Assembly (NCBI GenBank): GCA_033026295.1 | Contig: CM065185.1 | Location: forward strand, 7,006,001 to 7,070,000 | Direction: 5' to 3' | Source: Channa striata | Lineage: Eukaryota; Chordata; Actinopteri; Anabantiformes; Channidae | Length of the DNA: 64,000 nt | Program-made: the position numbers and the translations under genes | In this document: one piece after another, positions 48,901 through 61,500 of the stretch | Numbering within the stretch: the first letter of the stretch is position 1 | Layout: every line of letters begins with the position of its first letter | Notes under the pieces: model-generated | What the model was told of the DNA's origin: nothing | The model's database searches: none | What the model saw: only the letters and a program-made list of their open reading frames with translations

Positions 48901-51900
48901 TTACTCAAGCGACCCCCCCGCACACCCCGACTCATTATAATATTAAGTGAAAAGATGACTACCGATGATGATAAATACATGCCTCAACCTCATTTTTTTT
49001 GTCCTATTTGCCTTGCAGGAGACATTTAATCTGTACTACCATGAGTCAAATGAAGACAAAGACAGCTACATCAAAGAGAGCAGCTTCATTAAGGTGGACA
49101 CCGTGGCAGCAGACGAGAGCTTCACCCAGGTAACACTAAGCAGCTGAGTCAGGCTTTGAGTTTATCCCTCCTCCCCCCCTTCCTGCACTCACCCCCCTAC
49201 ACCAGCTGTAATTTTTACATTTCTTTTACAAGCACTTCCATCTTGGACGTTCATTTTGCCGTCCCAGGAAGGTTGTCGGGGCGCTTTTGCTTAGTCCTTT
49301 CTAAAATTACTTCTGATTTTAGCACCGTAGGCAGCTCATTTTACCTTTGCAATCAATAGATATCAACCTGGGCGAGAGCCCAATGCTGAAAATGTGAAGA
49401 TCAGCCGTGGTTCAATAGCAAATCTTACTTTAAGTTGAAAGGAAGGCAAATTGAATTAATAAGGGCTGACACAGTTTACTGCACATTTCATTGACTTCTT
49501 TCACTTTCCATCTAGGTGGACGTTGGAGACCGCATTATGAAACTAAACACTGAGGTGCGAGACGTGAAGGTCACAAATCGGAAGGGCTTCTACCTGGCCT
49601 TTCAGGATGTTGGCGCCTGCATCGCTTTGGTTTCTGTCAGGGTTTTCTACAAAACCTGCCCACTCACTATTCGTAACCTGGCAACATTTCCTGACACTGT
49701 TACCGGGGCTGATACATCCTCCTTGGTGGAGGTCAGGGGGTCTTGTGTCAACCAATCAGAAGAGAAAGAGGAGCCTAAAATGTATTGTGGCGCTGATGGA
49801 GAATGGTTGGTTCCTATTGGTGGATGTCTCTGCAACCCAGGATACGAAGAGAAGGGGGGAGCATGCAAAGGTAGGCGATGCTGGGTGCAGCACAAAGTCT
49901 ACATCATTTAGTGTTTGTTTTTGTGAAGGTCTGACTCACCGGTTTTGGACTTCTCAAATTAACTCTCCACTCCCTTTGTGTTGCAACAATTAGACCCATG
50001 TCTCTATGAGTAACAATTATTAGTGCTCGGTTTAACAAGCTCCTTGTAAATGATGGAAAACATTGAAAGGGATTTGTTTTGTGTTAACAACTGCTCGATC
50101 ATTCTCTCGATTTTTTTCAATTATTTTCATAGACTATGTTGAGAAATTGTGTAATTTATGTTGAATAATTCCTTTAAATTGTAATAACTGAGAGACATAG
50201 AGCAGCTTTAGAATTTTTCTTTCAAAAGATATGTTATTGTAGAGGCTTTACTATCATTATCTTTAAAAAGTAGCTTCATCTATCTGTCAGTAGTCTCTCA
50301 CTGGTTTTGACCTTGTCATCATTTCCCCTAAACTTCATCCAGTATTCTTCATTCAGTCAGTTTAGAAAATCCAGGATACCAAGCTCTACACATAGATATA
50401 AATTCAACACAAATACGGTCTTTTAAGTATCAGTAAAAGCATTTAGGTCTCAGTGTGAGGTGTGCTGACATAACAACAGCCATCTGGACAAAAATCATTT
50501 CTATCACTTACAAATCTGGTCTGAACTTTATGATAACAAATATGCAAGCTGTTCACACCTCTCATCGACATACAGTACATGTGGCAAGGATGACGTGGAA
50601 TGTTTGGAAGTGACTGTTGTGATAGTGAGGACTAGTGAGGACTACTAATGTGCGCGTTTACGTGAGAAAGTGGGGTGAACGTGGGACAACAGACATGGTG
50701 GAGACACTTTTACGACACGGCCTCACTCCCTCCATTCAGTCACATGCACGCAACAGGCATGCAGCGTGTTCGTTCTGACACAAACGTACACAGATGGACG
50801 GAGACCAACGGAAAGACAGGGCAGCGCGACTCACTGATCTGCTCCCTCAGTTTTATTTATGAAGCCTGTCCCAGCAGGCTAATTGTATAACAAACAGACC
50901 CATAATTCAAAGAGACAAAAAAGAAACGGGTGAGACGGGTAACGATGGAGAGACGGATATAAAGAGAGGGATACAGTTGGTGGCAGTTGGCATTAAAGAA
51001 AGAAAAAAAGCTTTTTTTTGCATTAAAAAAGCAGTAGCCAAAATGCTCTATGTGACAAATGTTCCCGAAAACCTTCACCCCACTTGCCCCGTTTGTTCAT
51101 TCTGAAAAGAGAAGGAGGTGGTCCCTGAGGCCTGAAAGATGTTCCTCCTCAACTTGATTTAGGGGAGACCCTTGACTCTGTCGAGCCTCCAACAGATGTG
51201 AAGTGCCATCTATCTATCTGCAGCGCTCTCCTCCGTCTCTTCACCACTCTCGCTGCCTGGCAGGTTGTTGGTCGGGCTCAGCTGCCTCAGTGGAAATCCA
51301 TCAAAGTCTGGATGAATACCGAATGCTGCTCAGCAAAAACTCTGACCCTGCAGTATTGGATAGACGCCTTAACGCTTCTCCCATTTTAAGTTTGAATTTC
51401 GCGGAGGGGCTGGCAGAGAGGGATGCGGGGAAAGGCACTTAGATTTCAGAGGAGATTTAGATCTGTCTCTCCTCTCAGCACCCAGGTCAAACATTTTCTA
51501 CACTCACGTGCCTTCACTCAGTAAGAATATCCAGACAAACTGAGTAAACGTAACATAGACACACCTGTGAGTACATTTTCATTCAAAGGCAATGCTGTGT
51601 GACCTCACTTTTTGGACCAAAATAGCTTAAAGGAATAATTCAGCATTTTGGGAAATTCCCTCATTCTATTTCTTGCAGAGCTGATTGAAGAAGGTGAGAA
51701 AGTCACTGCTCTCTGCCTAGAAACAGCCACTCACATATTTCCCAATAACTTTGCACTTAGCCATGCTGCCAGTTGGATTTTGTTAGTTTTGCACAGAACC
51801 AGGCTCATTGTTTCATTTCCCAGTCTTGGTGCTAAGCTGAGCTAACCCTCTGTTGGGTCCAGTCTCACATTTAATAGACCAATTCGAGAACGGCATCAAT

Positions 51901-54900
51901 CTTCCCTTCTACCTCTGTGAAAGAAATCAAACTTGAAATTTGCTTAAATGTCAAATTATTCCTGTAATGTAATTCCTTAAATGCTTCAAATTATAATGAT
52001 CACTGAAAGAAGTCCCAACCTTTTTAGTGACACAACACATAACTGTGTAATAAGCTGTGCAATTTTAGAAAATGTTAATTGATCCTTGTGTGTTATAGAA
52101 AATCTGTTGCTCCATTAGTTCTGTATGTGTTTTTGGTTAGATAGATTAATAAGTTTGGCATTTATCTTTTAACATTCGACAGTCCAGGTGCAAAAACCAC
52201 AGTTTGCAAGAGAACTCCTGAATTGAACTGGAACAAGAGTAGACTTAGCTTAAGTGGTGAAATGTGAAAAGTTCATTTTCAGTGTTGACACAGAAGATGA
52301 GAAGAGAAGCTCTGGGGAGGAAAAGGGGATTAGATGTTGAATGGGACGCGAGGTGGACTGAAAGAAGGCCACTGACAGCAGAAGGCATCAATGCCGAGCC
52401 ACCCCTCCCCCTGCTGGGGGTTCGTCGTTGGGTGCAAAGGGGACGAGTAGAAAAACACAAGAGAGGGGACTCCCCCTTTTTTCTAAACCCCTGGTTAAGA
52501 CTGAGGTCATGACTGAGCCTGATGAAGATGTCAAAATTCTGACTGACAGCCACACACACACATAGAGGGAGAGAGGGAATTTAGCTGCAGAGTGCGGGGT
52601 CATGACCGAGCTAGATGAAGACGTCAAAAGTTTGACAGCTGCGATCCGTCTGAGAGGATCGGAAACGAGAAAGAAGGGACAAGACAAGCGGAGGAGAAAC
52701 AACAGAGAGAATTTGAAATGTGACCGGCTGGAGAGGCAGAATGAAAGAGGAGCCTTCTGCTTTTTGTTCCACTGTCTCTCCGCTGGCCTCCTTTTTCTGT
52801 CGTCTGATTCTGCTCCATTCTGCTCGACGCCTGGGAGGGCTGGAACGTTTCTGTGTGTGCCTTTGCATGTATGTGCCTGTGTGTTCCTCTGCGCCTCCGT
52901 CCAGTGAGATTTTGCGGTTGTGCTTCTCTCCGATGCACCTGCACCGTCTCGTCAACAGCCGAAAGTGTTTGAACGTGAGCGATGAAAAGAGGGAGGCAGA
53001 GGGGAAGACAGGCACGCTGAAAGAGAGATGACAGAAAGAAAGAGTGAGCAGATGATAGAAAGAGTGCATAATCGCTGTATTCAGTCCCTCTAATTATTGC
53101 ATTGCATTTCTGGACTCTAGACATGTTGGACTGCTGATCTAGTGTGTGTGTGTGTGTGAGTGTGAATGTGTGTGTACTGTATCTCTGATTTTCTGCCTAA
53201 CAAAGCCCTCCCTCCCATAAACTCACAGCTTGGAGGACTGCCCAGGAATGCCTAGAAAATAGTGTGGTAGGGCAAACACAGAGGGAGGAGGAGTGTGTGT
53301 GTGTTGGTGTTTTCATGTGTGTGTGTATGTGCACATATAGCAGGTGACAAAGCAGGCAAAAACAGTGGAATGGCAGAAATGATTGTCTGAAGCAAGCCAA
53401 ACCCAGGTGGGGGGAATGGTTTGCATTCCACCGTCACAATCAAATTGTGTGTGTGTGTGTGTGTGTGTGCCATTGTCTCGCTCTCCCAGGTTGTTCTCAA
53501 CATAGAGGAGATTTGCCAGCTCCACCAGTCCGTCTGTAGCTCCCTGGCATCGCAACAAGCGCCGCTCACCCTCTCTGTCCCTCCGTCTTTCACTCATTAT
53601 CCCTCCTTTCTCTTTTCTAACTCTTCTCCCCGATCCACCGTCAGGGGTGGGGGTGCTGCTGCTGCTGGTGGCAGGGGGTGATCTGAGTGTGATGGGGAGG
53701 AGGGTTATTGTTGTGGAGCCCTTTTCAGATGCTAATGTTCGCACTGTTGGCTTTGGGCACACACACACACACAAATTTCTCGTCAAACCACTAGTTTCTG
53801 TTAGTATTTTAAATTTAAACTTATAGTTCCAGCTTCCGTGGCTTTAAGTGCAAACTAACTCGGACGAGATGTAAGGTATGAGGTAATCATGGCACCGAAC
53901 TGTATAGGAATTCCAGTGTTGCTGGGACAGGGCAGAGGGCAGAACTTTCAAGGAAGATATACAGTTGAGAAAGGATAAGAACAAAGAGTTGTCTCCAGCA
54001 TTTCTGTTGGTTTTAATTAACAGGGCATGACCCCTGGTGATTAAAAGTGTCCCGCCTTCTCGTGTGACAGTACATAGATCCATCCATCCATCTGTCAATC
54101 TGTCCCTCCCTCCATCCGTCACACAGACAGGTGTCAGACTGAAGCGGTCAGGGGTACTTCCTCTATGTACTCTCCTCTGCTGGGAAGGAACAAGGGATGA
54201 TGACAGATAACACGGGGTCAAGGAGAATACACACACAAAGGCACGTGGGAGACGCATACAGTGCGCGAGGCGACGGGGCTCTTAGTTGGATTTGCAATGA
54301 GCTGCATTTGCATTTTCGCTAGCAGAAGAATGCATATGCAAATGCCGACAATGCTGATAGTAATCAGAGGGCACCTTCCTCTCCTCCTCGCTCAGTCCTT
54401 CTCTCTTTACCTTTTTATCTTGTGCTCCTTGTCAATGTCTTTTTCTCGCTGTCTCTCCCATCAACCTTCCCCATCCTTACTTGTCTCAAGCAGCCAAACA
54501 GCTGATTAAAGTCTTTATTGTCCTTCTCAAAGACACAACAAGAGCACGCCCTAACACACTCACACAGACCTACCTGCGCTTTGGCCTCGCCTCGTCACTA
54601 CGTTTGTATCCCGATCCCTCCCAGTTAACTGCCTGTATTCAGGCTCGGCACGGCTCTCGGCAGGGCAGGGTTAATGTCGGGTTAATGACACCCTCATGAG
54701 CTCATATTCCAGGTCAGCAGCACTTACCATCCTGTCGGAACCAGCACTAAAGAAGACACAAAGGCTTCAGACAGCGGAGAGAATAGGCACATGAGAGGGC
54801 GCTGAATTAAGTTTATGACTTGCTCCTTTTTTTCTTTCTCTTTCTCATTCATTCTTTCTTCTGTGTCGAAGACCAGGATGGAAGGTTGGGTGGGAGAGAG

Positions 54901-55549
54901 ACAAAAAGACAGTGTGCTACCCCCTGGCAGTTTTGTTGAGCCCTTTAATCAGACCTAGCAGGTCAAACACTTTGCAGACGTCCCTCTCTTTCCGTTCCGT
55001 GGCTCACTTACCTACTTTGGTGATTGAACACAAAGGAATGTACACCACAGCAGGACAATTAAAAATCTGTATTTTGTCTTACATATGATGATATCAGTTG
55101 ACACAATATGATGAGTCAGTCTCTAGATGAAAGCCACTCTTATCAGCCTTAAATGTGTTTATGAATTTACAGGTTCTGCAGGGTTTTCAGCTTTCTGTGT
55201 GGGCTCTTTTGAATTTGTATCAGTATAATATTGGCAATAGCAATAAACACTGTGAGCTGGCTTCAAAGCTTTGAGGAGGTTGGAGAGGAGATATACAGAG
55301 ATGAAGTAAGAATGAGAGAGTTATCAGAGACACAAAGACAGATAAGTAGAGGTCGAGGAGGAAGTGAACAGGGAGCAAATGAGGGAGGTTGTGAAAAATG
55401 TGAAAGGGAGGACAAATGAGTGTGTGAAAGAGCAAATCTATCGAAGCTCACGCAGATGGGACAGGATGGTCGGTGTGAGTAGATTACAGAGGAGACTTCC
55501 TCCCTCTCATCTACTGAAGAGAGTGTCATAAAGCAAACTGACACACTTG

Positions 55550-55594
<45 letters not shown>

Positions 55595-58500
55595 CATTCC
55601 CACATTCCTTTCCACTCCCACTGGGATGTCTTCATCTCCCCTGGAAATGTGAAAAGGCTGGAAAAAAAAAAAGAGGAATGTGGAAAGATGGCGGGATTGA
55701 GGAAGGAGAATGAATAGGGTGTAATGATGAAAAAGAAGGTGTGGAAAAATGATTGCAGTTGAAACAAATGAAGGATTTCCTTCTGAAATTAAAGAGAGAA
55801 CAAAATGGCTCTAACCAGCCACACTTTGCCACCTCTTCTGCTTCACCAGTGGATGTCAAGCAGTATAATTATGCACTCATTTATTGTATTGTTGCTCTGT
55901 CAATGCATGAACTCCTTGGTATATAGAGAGAAGATTTCTCTCCCTCCCCGTCTCTCTCTCTCTCTCTCTCTTCCCCTCTCTCTTTTTCTGTTTCTCCTCT
56001 TTCATATATTTAAATGTCAATTATATTTGTGTGGGCTGTCGGCACCTTGGAGTTTTGATGTATTCAGTTCTTGTGTTACTGGTGTGAGTGGGAGCTGATC
56101 ACTAAGTGTTCTTTTAGGTGTTTCTTTCTTCGCACATCAAAATCAAAGATAAAAGAAGTCAAAGTGCCGCTCATCCTCATACTATATCCATTTCTCTCTA
56201 CGTTTTGGTTTGCAGTTGTTTGTCAAAGCAGAAAATACTAGTCCGTGTGTAAAAGCGGCGAAAAACGACAAATAAAACCACTGTGTCAAGGGTCAGGGGT
56301 CATCTGCAGAGTTCACCTGATGCAGGTTGCAGTGCAGATGCAGACTAGACTCACTAGTATTGAAGACTTTTTAAATGAGCTGAATGCTCTTCACTGGGTT
56401 TGGGTCACAGAAGCCTAAAGCCCGTCTCCATATTAAGATTAGTTGAGGCAAATATTTGTGCAAACAAAAAAATCTTGAAAAAAACGTGTCCTTGTGATAA
56501 TGATAATGAAGCACGAAATGCAAACAACTGGGACCTGCTTGTCAAAACACTGCTGCACAGCACCACCAATGGTGGGAAATGGCAAAAAAGCATCTCAATC
56601 CCCATAATATTTTTTCAGTAAATGCGATGTATACAGTCTGATTCTCTTTTCTGTATTCCATAGATGCATTCTGTCAGTGCGCCATGTTTTCGCTTCTTTG
56701 TTATAGTTTGTCCCAATATGTCCCGTTTTATTGACCTATACACATTGTTGTTAAAGTGGGATAAAAGTCACTTTCCCTGTGTCTCCGTCTTTTACAGCCT
56801 GTCCTGTTGGTTTCTATAAGGCCAAGTCTTCGGATGCAGCATGCTCCAAGTGTCCTCCACACAGCCACTCGCTCAGAGAGGGCGCACTCGTCTGTGACTG
56901 CCACTCCGGATTCTTCCATGCTGACAGTGACCCTCCCTCTATGGCTTGTACCCGTAAGAGCACGCACACATCCACACATACTAATAGACTATATAAGTCA
57001 AAAGTCCGACAGTATGTGTGCACATAGCTCGGAAATAAAAGTAAAATAAGCTCAGGCATTGTTTCCCAGCTTTTCTATCTCTACCAAACAGGGGGAGACA
57101 CAAACTTGTCTGAATGCCACCTTTGTTTCATGATCCCATTACTTATGACTAAGCCACCATCTACATCCTGTTTGGGAGTGATAACTAAAGACACTGAGAC
57201 GTGATTAAATGTTCCCTCTCTCTCTCTCTCTCTCTCTCTCTCGAGTGAGTAGTTTCTGTGTGACAGACTTGGGGACCTCAGTGTGTGTGTCATAAACTTA
57301 ATTATGTCTATATACAGCACATGGTTTACTTGGCCTGGGAAAAATGAAAACATGCACACACACACACACACACACACATGCACACAGTCCCTTAGACTCA
57401 CACAAAATAAATACCACAGAAGAAAACATCCAAGCCATCAAAAACATCTATGAAAACCGACAGGGTTTTCTTTCTGTTGCCAGATGTCTACATTTCCACC
57501 CGTGCCAAAAAACTTGCTGCCCCCCCACCCCATCATCCTATCCCCCTTTCTATCTCCTTCTGCTTCCCTCATAGAATGTACATGCACTTGATTTTGTTGA
57601 TGCTCAAGTTTCCTGTTTCATCCTCAGAGCCCCCCTCAGCCCCACAACAGCTCATCTCGGTTGTGAACGAGACCTCGGTGGTCTTGGAGTGGGCCCCCCC
57701 TCGCCGGCTGGGAGGACGAAGTGACACCAGCTACAGCTTGGAGTGTCTCATCTGCCAAACAGGGAGTCAAACAGGCAGCCACAGTCAGGCTGTGAAGGTT
57801 TTCCCTAGGAATCATAGCGTCTCACTGCCCGAGGCTCAGTACGGCGGCCTCGGGATGCAGTCAGATCAGGGCATCGTGGACTCTGAAGCCCAGTCGGGAA
57901 GAGGCGTGTTTCAGAGCAGACCAGCACCTGGAGATTACCCCAGACTTGGCTCGAGCTCAGTCTCCAGTGCTCAGCTTTGCCTTCCCTGTGGCCCCGATGT
58001 GCTTTTTACTCCTGGCCAGACCGGCCTGAAGAATACCAGGGTGGTAGTGAGCGAGCTGAGAGCCCACACACACTACAACTTCATCATTCACGCCCGTAAT
58101 GGCGTCTCGCAGGCCAGCGGTGCAGGTCCAGCCCAGAGTGTGTCTGTCACCGTCACCACCAACCAAGCTGGTGAGAATAGAAGAGAATTGCTTGGGTATG
58201 ATAATGTTGATGAGATTTGTGACTGTTGTACTAAAACAAAATCTGCATATAATCATCAGTAGGTAAGTGGGTCAGAGCAATACAAACTGCTGCTCAGTGC
58301 ATGTGCTCACGCAGAGAGGGAAGCCCCATGAGCAATGCTCAGACCTGTGGAAACATGATATGAACAAGCTTTGCCTGTAGCTACATATGGTAAAGATAAT
58401 ATTCATCCCCAAATCACTTGGGTGTAAAAAACAGTGATGCATTATTGCTTTCAGATATAGTAGGTACATGTTGTTTGGAATCACACTCCCACTCATGTTC

Positions 58501-61500
58501 AGAAAACATATTTTTGCCACAAATGTTTTTTGATGTCTCTTTCCAAATGCTAGTCCAGAAAATCATTTTTTAAAATACGTAACTTTATACTCAAGTAAGT
58601 TTCCCCCCCTAAATTGCTTATATAATAACACAGTGAATTGTAAAGTTGATCAATTATGCAGGACACATCCATCACACAATAGACAGAGAAGTTTCACTGC
58701 TCTCTTTCAACTGGAAACTTGTTCTTACTATCACTGTCATAGTTGCCATAGTTATTACTGTGTCCTCCTACACCTAACAACAGTTGAATTAATTATAGGG
58801 GAGTTCTCAAGAGGGTGTCAGAAAGCATTCTTAGAAATGTAAATCACTTAAATATAAAATAGAGCTGTTTGAGGGGAATGGAGATATAGTAAAAAACACT
58901 CCATATTTTTACAATTGTGGGATTTTGTAAACTCTGGAGGAAGTGTCTGAAAAATCACCCAGATTTTATGGCGTGTTTCATTTTAGTTGTGAGGGTGTCA
59001 GCAGCTGTGCGGCATCCCTCACACATGCTCTCCATTAGTTTCTTAGCGTGCGCGTTTCATTTTGCTGTTACATCTCAACTGTCATTGCTTTAAGTCTTTA
59101 CGGTGGCATTTTAGAAACAGGCACACCTGCTTAGTTCCAGGTGCCCTGGGGAAATAAGTTAGCTGTGTGTGCACAGCATGAGAGTGTTTCTGTTATGTGT
59201 CAAGTCCAACCTGCACCACCATATGTCCAGATATCATGTAATAGAGCGATGAAAAAGGAAAACGAGACTTGCCTCTGAGATTTAGATCTGTTCTCAGGTG
59301 AACATGTGACAGTGGGGCTCATTACAAACAGGCAACACACGTAACAGGAAGCACTTTGTATTCTGTGAACTGCATCTTTAAATACACAGTATGCGCAAAG
59401 TTATTCTACGGTGACTGAATTATCTCTCCACATCAGCTCCCTCCCCGGTGTCATCCATCCAAGCCACCGATGTCACCAGGCACAGTTTGTCGTTGTCTTG
59501 GCAACAGCCAGATCGACCAAACGGGGTCATCCTGGAATACGAGGTCAAGTTCTATGAAAAGGTGAACCGCCCGCAGGTTAATGCAGCCCAGGCAGCTGTC
59601 TCGAATGTCAATATGTTGTTGCACTGTTTGTATTTTACTGATGCTGAAAGATGGATTTGAAGACAGGGACTGAAAAGAGAGCTCTCTTTTTGTCCCACAT
59701 AATCAGGATCAGAGAGAGAGATCCTACCGCATAATGAGGACTTTCTCTCGGAGTGCTGATGTCACGGGTCTCAACCCTCTCACCGTGTATGTGTTTCATG
59801 TGCGTGCTCGCACAGCTGCTGGATACGGAGAGTTCAGCGCACCATTTGAATTCTCCACCAATTCAGGTATTGTCACACTAATGTTGGGTGGTTGTAGAGG
59901 ACACACGAAAGTTTGTACGGCGGAAATGTAACTCTGTGGCTGACGTCTGCTGTGTCCTTCCCTGCTAGATCCATTCCCCCTGATTGGAGAAGGAGTTAAC
60001 TCAGCCTTCTTGCTGCTGTCTGTCAGCGGGGTTGGAATTTTACTGCTGATATCTGCAGCAGTCTTCATCATTAGCCGCAGGTATACATCTACACAAGTAC
60101 ACACACACACAAAAGAATCCAAGCGTGCAAACCTTGTTAGGTTGGTAGAAGTTTCCCCATGAATGCATCGCTGACTTAAACATGTGTGTCTCTACCATAA
60201 CTGCTACTTTTGGTCAAACTGCCAGGATGCTCACAAACAACACCCACAGTTCCTCTACTGTTGTGTGTCTAAATAATATGTGTATGTTACCTGGAGCCTT
60301 TAAAGGGATTAGAGAGGAGACAGTGATAATCCCTTTGTCCCTGACTTGTCATTACTGCTCTTCAGCAGCAAAGCTTGTGTGTCTGCTTCCGCTGGCGTAT
60401 ACATATGCACGCGCGCGCGCGCACACACACACACACACCTGGAAACCCACAAAGGTGTTTCTGACAGTTTCTTTGTTTAATAGAAAACACCTTTTATCTT
60501 GCGCTACCTGAGGCGTTGCCCCTCCTCCCTCTCTCCCTTAAATGCTTTCATCTGCTCGCTTTGTGTCTTTCCTGCAGCCTGGTTGCTCTCTGTTCTCATC
60601 GTCATTGCTTTCTCTTTCAGCAAATCTTGAAAATCCCAATAAATGCACGGCAATATTAGAAATAAAAAGCCCACAAAACAGTGTGACATATATGCTCTTC
60701 TGTCAGGCCGTTTAACTGTAAAAACACACACAAAAAAACACAAAAAACATGACAAACATCAGATCGCACATTCCTTTTGTTCCATGTCTGTGTCTGTTAA
60801 ATGTCCATCATTTCTTTTATCTGAACAGAAGAAGCAAGTACAGTAAAACGAAGCAGGACTCAGAGGAGGAGAAACATCTTAACCCAGGTAAAATGCACAC
60901 ACGCATCCAGTGAAAACATAAAGACAGATGGATGCTCTTTTTGGTTTTTTTTTACTCTGATCCACCTGCACACATTTTATGCAGACACTGCCAAAAACAT
61001 TTACATAACATATTTCTCACCCTCCTCTGCATCCCGCCTCCTTCTTTGCTCGTCTCCCACTTCTACTCTGTGGCAGGAGTCAAAATCTATGTGGACCCGT
61101 TTACCTATGAAGACCCCGACCAGGCCATCCACGAGTTTGCCAAAGAGATTGACGTTAACAGCATTCACATCGAGAGAGTTATTGGCATGGGTAAGGCTGG
61201 CATGAGTGGTTGGACATATACTCTCACAGACCCACACACCCACATGATTTTGTGGTGCTGACTTGGCTGTTTGATCTGTGTGTGTAGGAGAGTTTGGGGA
61301 GGTGTGTAGTGGTCGGCTGCGTGTCCAAGGAAAGAGGGAGATCTACGTGGCCATCAAGAGTCTGAAGGCAGGATATTCTGACAAACAAAGGAGGGACTTC
61401 CTGTCTGAGGCCTCCATCATGGGACAGTTTGACCATCCCAACATCATCAGGCTGGAGGGTGTCGTCACAAGATGTATGTTATAGTAGAATTTGGGTTATA

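Larger units (their letters stand above)
49871..56797 (+). other. Large intron (6.9 kb) of the Eph receptor gene
   Basis: The intron separates the ligand-binding/Cys-rich exon (ending AAAG, GTAGGC donor) from the 156-base Cys-rich exon (TTTACAG acceptor). It holds GT/CA tracts (53446-53469, 53759-53773, 55551-55593), CT tracts (55951-55980), and a mixed-composition segment at 54260-54380 with two inverted octamer motifs. ORFs of up to 166 codons at 52.2-53.8 kb on the minus strand overlap one another in different frames, are Ser/His/Thr-biased, and are not supported. Confidence 0.8.

Noticed and set aside
52611..53786. Several 100-166 codon minus-strand ORFs in the large Eph intron
   Set aside because: They overlap one another in different frames and are dominated by His/Thr/Ser from CA and CT tracts; intronic on the sense gene with no splice sites of their own.
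57450..58262. 270-codon ORF read as a single gene starting at 57450
   Set aside because: Only 57628-58170 is Eph coding sequence; the rest is flanking intron that happens to be open, with CATCCTCAG and GTGAGA marking the exon borders.
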